Shown: positions 1 through 37,900, counted from the stretch's first letter. The stretch is 64,000 nt of DNA from Prunella strophiata (GCA_036583965.1 JAZBQD010000026.1:2353400-2417399), one strand, 5' to 3'. The notes: generated by a model not told the origin, from the sequence alone. A program made the numbers and translations.

Positions 1-7
1 TACCCAC

Positions 8-26487
<26,480 letters not shown>

Positions 26488-26594
26488 CTTTTCGAGGGCG
26501 CTTGCTCAGGGGATTGTGGGACGGCGGCGGACTCGCGTGAGGGGCGGGGCGGGGCGGGGCGGGCCGCCCTGAGGGGAAGGGGGCGTGAGGTGCC

Positions 26595-28740
26595 ATGGCG
26601 GGAGTTGAGCTCGGCTGCCCTCACAGCCACCATGGCGGGAGGTGAGCTCGGCTGCCCTCACAGCCACCATGGCGGGAGCTGAGCTCGGCTGCCCTCACAG
26701 CCACCATGGCGGGAGCTGAGCTCGGCTGCCCTCACAGCCACCATGGCGGGAGCTGAGCTCGGCTGCCCTCACAGCCACCATGGCGGGAGCTGAGCTCGGC
26801 TGCCCTCACAGCCACCATGGCGGGAGCTGAGCTCGGCTGCCCTCACAGCCACCATGGCGGGAGCTGAGCTCGGCTGCCCTCACAGCCACCATGGCGGGAG
26901 CTGAGCTCGGCTGCCCTCACAGCCACCATGGCGGGAGCTGAGCTCGGCTGCCCTCACAGCCACCATGGCGGGAGCTGAGCTCGGCTGCCCTCACAGCCAC
27001 CATGGCGGGAGCTGAGCTCGGCTGCCCTCACAGCCACCATGGCGGGAGCTGAGCTCGGCTGCCCTCACAGCCACCATGGCGGGAGCTGAGCTCGGCTGCC
27101 CTCACAGCCACCATGGCGGGAGCTGAGCTCGGCTGCCCTCACAGCCACCATGGCGGGAGCTGAGCTCGGCTGCCCTCACAGCCACCATGGCGGGAGCTGA
27201 GCTCGGCTGCCCTCACAGCCACCATGGCGGGAGCTGAGCTCGGCTGCCCTCACAGCCACCATGGCGGGAGCTGAGCTCGGCTGCCCTCACAGCCACCATG
27301 GCGGGAGCTGAGCTCGGCTGCCCTCACAGCCACCATGGCGGGAGCTGAGCTCGGCTGCCCTCACAGCCACCATGGCGGGAGCTGAGCTCGGCTGCCCTCA
27401 CAGCCACCATGGCGGGAGCTGAGCTCGGCTGCCCTCACAGCCACCATGGCGGGAGCTGAGCTCGGCTGCCCTCACAGCCACCATGGCGGGAGCTGAGCTC
27501 GGCTGCCCTCACAGCCACCATGGCGGGAGCTGAGCTCGGCTGCCCTCACAGCCACCATGGCGGGAGCTGAGCTCGGCTGCCCTCACAGCCACCATGGCGG
27601 GAGCTGAGCTCGGCTGCCCTCACAGCCACCATGGCGGGAGCTGAGCTCGGCTGCCCTCACAGCCACCATGGCGGGAGCTGAGCTCGGCTGCCCTCACAGC
27701 CACCATGGCGGGAGCTGAGCTCGGCTGCCCTCACAGCCACCATGGCGGGAGCTGAGCTCGGCTGCCCTCACAGCCACCATGGCGGGAGCTGAGCTCGGCT
27801 GCCCTCACAGCCACCATGGCGGGAGCTGAGCTCGGCTGCCCTCACAGCCACCATGGCGGGAGCTGAGCTCGGCTGCCCTCACAGCCACCATGGCGGGAGC
27901 TGAGCTCGGCTGCCCTCACAGCCACCATGGCGGGAGCTGAGCTCGGCTGCCCTCACAGCCACCATGGCGGGAGCTGAGCTCGGCTGCCCTCACAGCCACC
28001 ATGGCGGGAGCTGAGCTCGGCTGCCCTCACAGCCACCATGGCGGGAGCTGAGCTCGGCTGCCCTCACAGCCACCATGGCGGGAGCTGAGCTCGGCTGCCC
28101 TCACAGCCACCATGGCGGGAGCTGAGCTCGGCTGCCCTCACAGCCACCATGGCGGGAGCTGAGCTCGGCTGCCCTCACAGCCACCATGGCGGGAGCTGAG
28201 CTCGGCTGCCCTCACAGCCACCATGGCGGGAGCTGAGCTCGGCTGCCCTCACAGCCACCATGGCGGGAGCTGAGCTCGGCTGCCCTCACAGCCACCATGG
28301 CGGGAGCTGAGCTCGGCTGCCCTCACAGCCACCATGGCGGGAGCTGAGCTCGGCTGCCCTCACAGCCACCATGGCGGGAGCTGAGCTCGGCTGCCCTCAC
28401 AGCCACCATGGCGGGAGCTGAGCTCGGCTGCCCTCACAGCCACCATGGCGGGAGCTGAGCTCGGCTGCCCTCACAGCCACCATGGCGGGAGCTGAGCTCG
28501 GCTGCCCTCACAGCCACCATGGCGGGAGCTGAGCTCGGCTGCCCTCACAGCCACCATGGCGGGAGCTGAGCTCGGCTGCCCTCACAGCCACCATGGCGGG
28601 AGCTGAGCTCGGCTGCCCTCACAGCCACCATGGCGGGAGCTGAGCTCGGCTGCCCTCACAGCCACCATGGCGGGAGCTGAGCTCGGCTGCCCTCACAGCC
28701 ACCATGGCGGGAGCTGAGCTCGGCTGCCCTCACAGCCACC
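26595..28740. repeat. 37-bp minisatellite, 58 copies
   Basis: The unit runs from one ATG to the next, starting ATGGCGGGAGCTGAGCTCGG and ending CTGCCCTCACAGCCACC, with a period of exactly 37 bp. From 26595 to 28740 is 2146 bp, which is 58 whole units. The first two units carry single changes (GAGTTGAG, GAGGTGAG). By eye, the others look the same. Each unit has a start codon in strong Kozak context (GCCACCATGG), a GAGCTGAGCTC near-palindrome, and an ATGGCGG core shared with YY1/TISU sites. From each ATG the frame stops after 16 codons in the next unit. The array starts about 100 bp from the ABCB7 start codon. Confidence 0.97.
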
Positions 28741-31700
28741 ATGCCAAGCTGGGAATTAACCAGGCCCTTCTATGCAGGAATAAACCAGGCTATTCTGAGC
28801 CATACCCCTCTCAGAAGGCTTTCTGTTCTGAGTGTGCAGATAAAAGCCTTCTCTTTGAGGCACTGCACTGTTGGCAATATGGGCGTCCTCAGCACAAACA
28901 GCACAGCTGCAAGCATCACTCATGTTGGTCAGCAGCTCTGTCAGTACTTCGTGCACCCTGCATAAAGGGTGCTCCTTCCAAGCTGCTGCTAGCACTCTCA
29001 CACTTTGTCCTGATGCAGCTGGACACTGACATCGCTGTGGACAGAAAGAGGTGCTCGAGCTGGCACACAGTCCCTCTGTGTGGATTTTGGGTCCCCCACA
29101 GAGCAGCTGCCCAGGCAGTTTCCTTGCCTGGGGCGCAGAAAAGCCCTGGCTCCAGCACCACGAGGGAGCACAGGCCGGAGGGGAAGGTGTGGTTGGCATG
29201 TAGGATGATACATCTCCATACAGACCTAACCCTGTACTCCACACCCTGCCCAGGGTTACATCATGAGCTACCTCAGAGTTCGCCTCCAGCCCACACAGCT
29301 CAGCTGTAGTTCCTTTGAGCCAGAATAATGCAGCAATAGTACAGTTCCTAATTAAACACCCACTTAGGAAGATAGAGCTATGCCATGGATTACATTTCCA
29401 ATGGCCTATATACTCCCATGTGATCGGCGTGCAGAGCTGTCAGAAGGCTGTAACTCTGTGTGGCATTTCTAATCACACAAAGATTTCTTCAAAGCTACCA
29501 GAGCTTGACTGCTGATGCTCTCGCCTTGAGGGAGAGTTGTAAGCTCATTTGCAGGGGAGAAAGACAGACAGACAGACAGAAGGGAAGAGGACAATTGGCT
29601 TAAAGTCGATTTTTAATGAGGCAGGATTTCTCTAGTCTGTACTTTGATACGCAACTTTGCTCCTGACCAGGATCCACTTCAAATGACAGAGGCGACGTTT
29701 CTCTGGCACTAATCTAATTCTTCATCATAATTGCATTTGGCAGAGCTGGGTCTGAACAGTGCCACCCCGTGGCATCGTTCAGAGGGATAAACAGGAATTC
29801 TGGGCTTCTGGCTTCCATACATCCACTTCCTTCCCTATGCTCTGCTCTACATAGAAGTTCAACCAGGCAAATATGGGTTAATCACAGCTCTGTCTGGGAT
29901 AGCCTGGACACACAGGCTGGCCAACATGGCAGCATCTTTGGAGTGATTTCAAATGTTTCTGTAGCCCTGATTTTTTAAGTTTCTCTAAAGCCTTCTGATG
30001 TTTACATTCTTGTGCAGAACTTTCTCACACACTTTTTGTAAATAACTTATTGTTTTGTCTTCCTCTATGGGCGACGAGCAACTTGATGGACTGTTGGGTT
30101 GTCCAGTGGCATTGAGGAGGTGGCACTGTCACCCTCCAATGACACTGGGCATTTCAGAAAACTATAAATGGAGTCAGAATTCAATAAACTTCCTCTTTTT
30201 GCTCTCTGGCACCTTGCAAAGAGCTGCTGTCCGTGTCGTGTTGTTTGTGTCCTACAGTGACATGTTTCTGCAATTTTCCCACATGCACTGCTGCAATGGT
30301 TTCATGCAGTGTTTGTGTGCACAGGCAGTGCTTTATGGGTTGGTCCAACATGCAGCACAGGCTCTCAGCCCTGTGAAATGTGTCCAGTGTTTTGACCACG
30401 TCATGCTCTTTGGACACGTGCTGCATGGAACATCCTGCACAGGGATAACAGAACTCTGCACTGTGGTGTCACAGGAGCTCACAGCTCCAGTGCCTCCAAC
30501 AGAGACTTACAAATCCCTCAGCAACATTTATTGTCAAACCACACAACCCCTGCATCATCTCAGCCTTGTCCTTGTTAGATAATATACCATTTTAATTTTT
30601 CAAATGCAATATATTTGATATGAGTATTCTCCCTGCAAATTTTATTTTAGCTGTTCTTCCTCCTTTAATAACTCTCCCATGCAACTGGCTTTATTTCCTC
30701 CTGCTAATATTTCAGTCTTGTTTCCAGTTCTGATCTTCTCTTTCTCCTTTTGATACCACTTTATTTATGTGATCTCAGATTATTGATACCTGCACAAGGC
30801 ACTGCTCAAACCCTGAGAGACACCCAGGGTGAAAAGAGCCCACATTCCTGTAGTAGTTACAATCTCTATCCCAGAGTGACTGAACCAGGAGAGCAGAGCT
30901 CATGATAGAGACACAGAAAGCCAACAGAGGAGTTTTATGAACCTACACTGTTTAAAGTAGCTCACCACAAAATAAATATCTATTGCTCTGCAGATTTAGT
31001 TGTGGAAGCAGAGGATCACCTTGGAGACAGACAAATCAATGCCTGCTCCAGAGCTGGCACTCTGGAAAGATGACAGCAGCAGCTCAGTTGAAGAAATAGA
31101 AACTCCAGTAATGGAAATAACTCACCACACAGGAGATTTGTGAATAGAATCCTAAAAAAAAATGTAAGTCTGGCCTTTTTCCAGGAGCTGTGTAAACAAC
31201 AAATGAGGGCTTGAGAACAAGGTCAGTGTACTAAATGAGAATATGTTAGTTTTTTGGCTAGAAAAGTTTACAGAAGCAGCTCAGCAACACAAATACAACA
31301 CCCATCTTGTAAAGGTGAAATAACATTTTATTTAGAGTTTCTTGAAGTTCTTAGCTTCTTTCTTGTTAAAGGTGATTAACATGATTCTAACTGCTGTAAT
31401 AAATTTCACTTCTAGCAACAAGTACTTATTTATTCCAGCTGTAAAAAGCAGAGTACAATTTCATGAAGACTACAGAAGTAAGATTTATAAATAATAACAT
31501 TCCTATAAAATGGAAAGAATCAACACTGAATTCCAGATAATCAGTATGCCAAAGGGAGACTGAGACCTCTGTTCTGTATGGTAACATTGACAGTTTCAGC
31601 TGTGACAGGCATCAGCCTAAAAGAAAGTCCCCCAGGGCTGTGGGAATCCAGATCAATTCAGGAATCAGGCTAGAGGAAAAAGAAAAGCATCAATATTCAA

Positions 31701-32139
31701 ACATCACTTACAAGAAATGGTTTTGGAAAGGTATCAACACAAGGAGAGGAATGCTTCAAGGAAGCATATAAAGCAAGAGGGAAAATTAATGAGAAAAAAG
31801 TAATGCAAAGAAAATAAAAATAGAAAAACAGGACAAGGTTGGGGGACAGATAGAAGCCCTTTTTCAGAAGTGTAAAATAATTTTTGCAAGTAGAATGCAT
31901 GCTGAAAGGCACAGTGCTCTTTTGGAGATAGCAACTGTTGCACTTATTTCTAGAAAAATATGAACTATTAATCCTCAGACCCTGCATTTAAGAACTGAGC
32001 AGCTGCACACACTTTGGAAATGCAGTGTGAATTATATCTCACAGGCAATTAAATAAGTAGCATAAAAGAGCTGTATTTTAAACTGTGTTTGATCATGTTA
32101 CAAAAATGACATGTCCATTTGTTTTCATTGAAAATGTGG
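28741..32139. other. Intergenic unique sequence between ABCB7 and UPRT
   Basis: Single-copy-looking DNA of moderate GC. Open frames such as the one from the last minisatellite ATG (28704-29309) and 30055-30582 lack recognisable domains and are more likely chance. A short CAGA tandem lies at about 29567-29580. No RNA gene was recognised. Confidence 0.55.
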
Positions 32140-32335
32140 TTAGGCATTGGAAGGGGTCACCAGGACAGTGGTGGAGTTGCCATCCCTTGAAGTGCTCAAG
32201 AAACAACTGAATGGGGCACATCAGCCCAGCACAGAGCAGAGATCCAGCCTTGCCCAGGTCATGGATTTACTGCCTGTGGGAAGATCAAACCTGCAGTGAA
32301 TCCACAGCAGTTTGTGACTCTGTGATGTCCTGATC
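32140..32335 (+). mobile_element. CR1 LINE 3' fragment
   Basis: It carries the CR1 segment TGGTGGAGTTGCCATCCCTT, then GAAGTGCTCAAGAAACAACT, and ends in a GTGACTCTGTGATG remnant of the CR1 tail. A truncated copy directly before the pyrimidine tract. Confidence 0.75.
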
Positions 32336-32582
32336 CCTTTGCCTTCTCCAGGTTTTGTTCCAACCTGTGCTCTGGCTCACTGCAAATGCACCAGGCCATG
32401 CTTGAGACTTTTTGGCTGTTGCTGGTTGCTTTTCTTTTTTCCTTTTTCCTTTTTCCTTTCTCACCTGCTAATGCAGGTCACCTCCCCTGAGTGGCCGAGG
32501 TTTTGTTCCTGCCAAGGGAATGAGGTCACACATAGCCGTCTGTGCACAGAGCACTCCCTTGGCTCCAGGCACAAATGGGAGC

Positions 32583-33031
32583 TTTCCTTTTTCCTTTTTC
32601 CTTTTTCCTTTTTCCTTTCTCCTTTTTCCTTTTTCCTTTTTCCTTTTTCCTTTTTCCTTTTTCCTTTTTCCTTTTTCCTTTTTCCTTTCCTTTTCCTTTC
32701 CTTTCCTTCCTTTCCTTTCCTTTCCTTTCCTTTCCTTCCTTTCCTTTCCTTTCCTTCCTTCCTTCCTTTTCCTTTTTCCTTTTCCTGTCCTTTTTCCCTT
32801 TCCTTTCCTTCCCTTCCATCCCCTTTCCCTTCCTTCCCTTCCTTCCCTTTTCCTTCCCTTTTCCTTCCTTTCCTTTCCCTTCTCGCTTCCCTTCCCTTCC
32901 CCTTCCTTCCCTTCCATTCCCTTCCCTTCCCCTTCCCTTCCCCCTGTCCCCTTTCCCTTCCCTTCCTTCCCTTCCCCTTCCACTTCCCTTCCCTCCTTCC
33001 CTTCCCTTCCCTTCCCTTCCCCTTTTCCTCC
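32583..33031. repeat. Pyrimidine tract (TTTTTCC / TTTCC / CCCTT repeats)
   Basis: About 450 bp with almost no purines on the plus strand. The pattern shifts from left to right, from TTTTTCC units (to about 32690) through TTTCC units (to about 32800) to CCCTTCC-like units. A smaller related run sits at 32430-32460. The long Lys/Arg/Glu or Phe/Pro/Ser open frames on both strands are by-products of this composition. Confidence 0.95.
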
Positions 33032-34551
33032 TGTTCCAGAAGGCACCCACTGAGGAGGTGTTTTGCCATGGGAAACGGTAAGAGAAATGCACAATTTAAA
33101 GGAGATTACATCTAAAGTTAAATGATGGGAGGAAGGTGGGAGAAATGAAGGAATAGGCAGGGAGAGATTTGGGGGGCTCAGAGCCCGTTAGCAGCACAGT
33201 TTAATGGGGCCAGGGGAGCCTCAGAGGCTGTGACCCTGCTGGAAGTGCCTGACTTGAGTAAGGAGGTTTTTAGCCTTGCGAGACAGGGTTGGGTGTCTGT
33301 GGGTGTTTGGTGGAGCAAGGAGCCTGCCAAGGAATGGGGAAGCCTGGAACCTCCTCTGGGAGCCTCCTCACCTTCGCTCCTTCCCCAGCTCTGTCAGGCA
33401 CGTTGGAAATTTGTCTTTGCTGCAAGGTCAGTGATGGCCTTGAGCATCTACTGGGTGTGTGTGGGACATGGGGGCAAAGAGCAGGTGAGGACTGAACATC
33501 AGCTCTGCTCCTGCAGCTGCTCTGAGACAGTGCTCAGGGGGGGATGCAAACAGCCAGGAATGCAGGGGGAGTCTGTCTGCAGCTGGGGGCTCAGCCTGGA
33601 CTGTTGGGTTGGGTGGGTTGGGATGGTTTTCTGACAAAGCTGTAAGGCTGGACAGGTGTGCCAGAGAGGAAAGGAGAAATTCAGAGTGTGCAGGTCATGA
33701 TTCCAGCTTTCTTCTCCAGGAATGGCTTTGGGCTCAGTAAGAAGGAGTCACTGTTTGCAGGCTCAGTGTTATTTCCCACAGCACACTGTTGCTTTTGAAT
33801 CACACACCAGGACCTGGGAAGGAAAGGGGAGCAGAGGGGGGAGTCCCTGTCTTTCTTTTTTCATTAAGTTTCTCTTTTTAAAGGCATTTTTCAGAAAATA
33901 AAGACTTTTAAAATACATATTACTGCTACACTTCTATAGGCCTTTCTCATTTTGGACAGAAAGCTGCATGGAATAATTGAGCTTTGCACCTTTCAGAATT
34001 TCTGACACTAAATTTCTTCTACCTGAACCTTCCTGGTGATCAAAACTGTAGAGGATTTCCAAACCTGAGTTCTGACACAAACACCCACTAGGGTTTTTTG
34101 GACATCCCAGTGTTCCTTTCTAGACTTGTCCTGTGCATGGAGAATTCTAACCAGGTGTGGGTTAATTGGGCTGTATGTGAACAAACAGGCAGGGGTGAGG
34201 TGGCTCCTGAGGTTTGCAGAGGAAGAAAGTAGCACAGAACTCCCAGCTCTGGCAGACAAGACCCAGACAGGAGGAACGAGCTGCTGCCTCTGGGACCCAT
34301 TTACCTGTGGCACCAGCCTTGAAACAATTGCAAAAATGGGAACTGTGCTTCTCCTTGGCCCGCAGGAGGGGTTGGAGTGAAAAGCAGAGCCATCAGTTCT
34401 GTTCCCTTTCGGCCACTGAGGGGAGCTGCTCGTTGGCAAACCCGGGGGTGTGATCCAGGGCTTTCAAACCCCCCAAACCGGTCGTGCTCTTTGTGTTACA
34501 ACCACTGTGTGCTGCACCAATCCTGATTTCAACTTTGCTTTTGTCCTCCAG
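33032..34551. other. Intergenic sequence, no gene seen
   Basis: About 1.5 kb between the pyrimidine tract and the stray ZDHHC15-type exon. The last 25 bases form a good polypyrimidine tract and acceptor. The rest was not recognised and could be duplicated ZDHHC15 intron. Confidence 0.5.
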
Positions 34552-34672
34552 GGTGAATAACTGCATTGGATTTTCTAACTACAAATTCTTTCTACTGTTC
34601 TTAGCCTATTCTTTGTTGTATTGCTTCTATATTGCTGCAACAGTCTTCAAGTATTTCATTAAGTATTGGACA
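34552..34672 (+). CDS. Isolated ZDHHC15-type exon (inverted relative to the ZDHHC15 gene)
   Basis: A 121-nt open exon reads, after one base completing a Trp codon, [20 protein letters not shown] then [20 protein letters not shown]. This is the segment of DHHC palmitoyltransferases just after the Asp-His-His-Cys-Pro-Trp core, leading through the third membrane helix. It resembles ZDHHC15 more than ZDHHC2: [10 protein letters not shown] and TVF.YFIKYW, where ZDHHC2 has [10 protein letters not shown] and TDLQYFIKFW. It has a strong acceptor (TTTTGTCCTCCAG) and donor (ACA|GTAAGT). Its end phase fits the ZDHHC15 exon at 63799, but it lies 29 kb away on the other strand between ABCB7 and UPRT. No neighbouring DHHC exons were found. 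It may be a duplicated exon, a rearranged exon, or an assembly misplacement. Confidence 0.85.
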
Positions 34673-35112
34673 GTAAGTCATGAAATCCGGTTACTTTTTC
34701 ATCTCCTGTCAGTCTCCTGGGCTTTAGTGACTCTCGGTGCTTTGCTGCTCTCAGGCAGTGGAGGGGCTGCATTTTCCTGGGAGATGTTTCCTGGGCCCTT
34801 TGGGAGTCCACCTCCTGTTACATGTCCAAAATGCACAGAGCAAGAAGCAAGTAGCCTTCAGGAATTGCAGGCTGTAGATTATTTTCTGGCAGAGAGGTTC
34901 TGTCCCTTCCCTGTCCTTGTGCTTGCATGGGTGTACCTTGGAAAGTTTGGCATTGATGTGTAACATCCTGGCAATGATTTGTACATATTTACTGAAAAGA
35001 AAAAACGGGTCAAAAACCCTTGTTCATTTTCTAACCTCCACAGGCCTCCTTTCTCAATTTAAAAGCAGTGACCGAAAGGAGGCCTTTATGCAGTGCCCGG
35101 GGACTGTCCCGG
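34673..35112. other. Unassigned sequence after the stray exon
   Basis: Follows the GTAAGT donor and looks like intron sequence. No further exon was recognised before the GC tract. Confidence 0.5.
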
Positions 35113-36468
35113 AGCGCGCAGGGCCGGGGCCGGGGCCGGGGCCGGGGCCGGGGCAGGACTGGGGCCGGGCCGGGCCGGGCCGGGCCGGGGCCGGGGCCGG
35201 GGCCGGGGCAGGACTGGGGCCGGGCCGGGGCAGGACTGGGGCCGGGCCGGGGCCGGGCCGGGGCAGGACTGGGGCCGGGCCGGGGCAGGACTGGGGCCGG
35301 GCCGGGCCGGGCCGGGCCGGGCCGGGCCGGGCCGGGCCGGGCCGGGCCGGGCCGGGCCGGGCCGGGCCGGGCCGGGCCGGGCCGGGCCGGGCCGGGCCGG
35401 GCCGGGCCGGGCCGGGCCGGGCCGGGCCGGGCCGGGCCGGGCCGGGCCGGGCCGGGCCGGGCCGGGCCGGGCCGGGGCCGGGGCCGGGGCCGGGGCAGGA
35501 CTGGGGCCGGGCCGGGCCGGGCCGGGCCGGGCCGGGCCGGGCCGGGCCGGGCCGGGCCGGGCCGGGCCGGGCCGGGCCGGGCCGGGGCCGGGGCCGGGGC
35601 CGGGGCAGGACTGGGGCCGGGCCGGGCCGGGCCGGGCCGGGCCGGGCCGGGCCGGGCCGGGCCGGGCCGGGCCGGGCCGGGGCCGGGGCCGGGGCCGGGG
35701 CAGGACTGGGGCCGGGCCGGGCCGGGCCGGGCCGGGCCGGGCCGGGCCGGGCCGGGCCGGGGCCGGGGCCGGGGCCGGGCCGGGCCGGGCCGGGCCGGGC
35801 CGGGCCGGGCCGGGCCGGGCCGGGCCGGGCCGGGCCGGGCCGGGCCGGGCCGGGCCGGGCCGGGCCGGGCCGGGCCGGGGCCGGGGCCGGGGCCGGGCCG
35901 GGCCGGGCCGGGCCGGGCCGGGCCGGGCCGGGCCGGGCCGGGGCCGGGGCCGGGGCCGGGGCAGGACTGGGGCCGGGCCGGGGCAGGACTGGGGCCGGGC
36001 CGGGCCGGGCCGGGCCGGGGCCGGGGCCGGGGCCGGGCCGGGCCGGGCCGGGCCGGGCCGGGCCGGGCCGGGCCGGGCCGGGCCGGGCCGGGCCGGGCCG
36101 GGCCGGGCCGGGCCGGGCCGGGCCGGGCCGGGCCGGGCCGGGCCGGGCCGGGCCGGGCCGGGCCGGGCCGGGCCGGGCCGGGCCGGGCCGGGCCGGGCCG
36201 GGCCGGGCCGGGCCGGGCCGGGGCCGGGGCCGGGGCCGGGGCAGGACTGGGGCCGGGCCGGGGCAGGACTGGGGCCGGGCCGGGGCAGGACTGGGGCCGG
36301 GCCGGGGCAGGACTGGGGCCGGGCCGGGGCAGGACTGGGGCCGGGCCGGGGCAGGACTGGGGCCGGGCCGGGCCGGGCCGGGCCGGGCCGGGCCGGGCCG
36401 GGCCGGGGCCGGGGCCGGGGCCGGGGCAGGACTGGGGCCGGGCCGGGCCGGGCCGGGCCGGGCCGGGT
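35113..36468. repeat. GGGCC/GGGGCC repeat tract with CAGGACT interruptions
   Basis: About 1.35 kb built from GGGCC pentamers in long runs. Blocks of three to five GGGGCC hexamers are set in it, often followed by GGGGCAGGACTGGGGCC, which itself is repeated in tandem (about 35215-35300 and 36235-36365). All six frames are largely open, giving Gly-Ala/Gly-Pro/Gly-Arg or Pro-Arg/Pro-Ala repeats of 450-650 residues. These come from the repeat and are not evidence of genes. The guanine runs can form G-quadruplexes (inference from sequence). Confidence 0.97.
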
Positions 36469-36890
36469 GGCGGCCGGGTAGCGTGGGCTGGGGAGGAGCC
36501 GCGGCAGGCCGGGGAGACGGAGCGGGGATCGTCGCTTGTCGCTCACTCCATCCCTCTCCAGGGAGCTGCGGCTCCGCCGAGCCGCTCCAGCCGGCCCCTT
36601 TGCGCTCGGGCGCTGCCGCCGGGGGGATGCGTGGCGGGCGCTGCTGGTTGGGTCCCGGCGCGGCCGGGCTGTGCCCGCCGGGCCCCAGGGCCGAGCCCAA
36701 GGCCGGCGGGACGCGCTGCCGTGCCGCGTGTGCCGGCTGGAGCGCCCGGGCCGGCGGCGCGGCCATGTCTGGTGACGCGGCCCGAGGGCAGGGCAGGGCA
36801 GCGCTCCCGGGGCTCCTGCGCACCCCCGCCGCCAGGCTGCCGGGACTGAGCGGCTCGGCGGGTCTTTAAACCCCTCGCACACTTGCACGG
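36469..36890 (+). promoter_or_regulatory. CpG island next to the GGGCC tract, candidate UPRT promoter
   Basis: About 420 bp of non-repetitive, CpG-dense DNA between the GC tract and AT-rich sequence, 5.2 kb upstream of the first recognised UPRT exon. This is where a UPRT promoter and first exon would be expected. None of the frames resembles the known UPRT N-terminus. A short frame from an ATG at 36765 (34 codons, MSGDAARGQGRAALPGLL...) has no recognised relatives. Strand assignment follows UPRT. Confidence 0.4.
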
Positions 36891-37900
36891 TCCCTGATGG
36901 GGGTGTTTGCTCACCTCCACCCTGCGGGTGACTCGGAGCTTGCGTGCTACATCATCAGCACAAGCAGCGTGCAGTGCAATGGTGTGTGAAGCGCTTGAGA
37001 AGGGAGGCCTGTACCTCAGGGTCCCCGGGCCGGCCCGGCAGCGGCTGGGGCTCGTTACCGCTCTCTGGAGATCGCATCCTGCGGGCGGGATGGGGCGGGG
37101 AGCCCTTCCCAGGCTCTAACTGGAGACCCCTGTGAGCACCGTGTTCCACAACACAGCTCAGGTGCTGAACAGTCCCTCCCACATTTGTAGCTGTGCTTGT
37201 TCAGCACTGGGAAGGTGATAGTGGAAGGTATTAAATATAGCACACAACATAAGGCAAACTTCAGTAGCATCCATCTATTTATTAAAAACTACTGGTTTGC
37301 AAGAACCGCCAGCAAAGAGGTGTGAAATCAAGCCTATTAATAGAGTGATCAGGTTCTGAATAAAACCCTCTATTCCTGTGACACAGTGGCTTTCTGACAT
37401 CTGCAGTAAGTCAGTGCAGAGGCACTGTGCCTTGCTGTTTCACATCTGTCTGTCTGCATAGTCCATGTTTTGCTGTTTTCTGGCTCTTGAGGCTCAACTT
37501 TGTAGCTAACAGTAATTCATTTTTTAATGCAAAACTGATCACTTTTTCTCAAAGGCAGTACCTCCATTAATTTTATTAACTTAGCCTGAGCCTCCTTACC
37601 TTAAACTAATTTTTGGAGGATTTTCAAAGCATTGTGGGAAAAACAAAACCTGGCAGCAGGAGCACCAGAGTCAGTGCAGTCTTGATGTAAGGAGGGCACT
37701 TGTAGCAAGACCACACAGAAGATCTCTGCAGGTGAGAACACCCACCTGGCAGCTTCTCTGTGGAGCTGAAAAGGAAGCTGGGAATAAGCTAAGGAGAGAG
37801 AGAATCTAAACTGGGCTTGGTGAAAGGTTTTGAGGTTAGTGAAAACCATATAGTTTTGATGTCTAGAGAAATACTGACAATGTAATTACTTTACTCAGGG

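Noticed and set aside
26595..28740. CRISPR-like array of 37-bp repeats
   Set aside because: The repeats are directly contiguous without spacers and lie in a vertebrate promoter region.
30055..30582. 175-codon plus-strand frame
   Set aside because: Cys/His-rich but without spacing of a known zinc finger, no promoter or splice context, and no family recognised. It is probably chance.
32339..33115. Open frames rich in Phe/Pro/Ser or Lys/Arg/Glu/Gly
   Set aside because: They are products of the pyrimidine tract and have no conserved motif.
36536..36869. UPRT N-terminal exon in the CpG island at 36.5-36.9 kb
   Set aside because: None of the three frames resembles the conserved sequence before SRGDF, and no donor in a fitting phase was recognised.
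34917..36888. Open frames of 460-650 codons on both strands across the GGGCC tract
   Set aside because: They are Gly/Ala/Pro/Arg dipeptide translations of a simple repeat in every frame. No domain or splice structure supports a protein.
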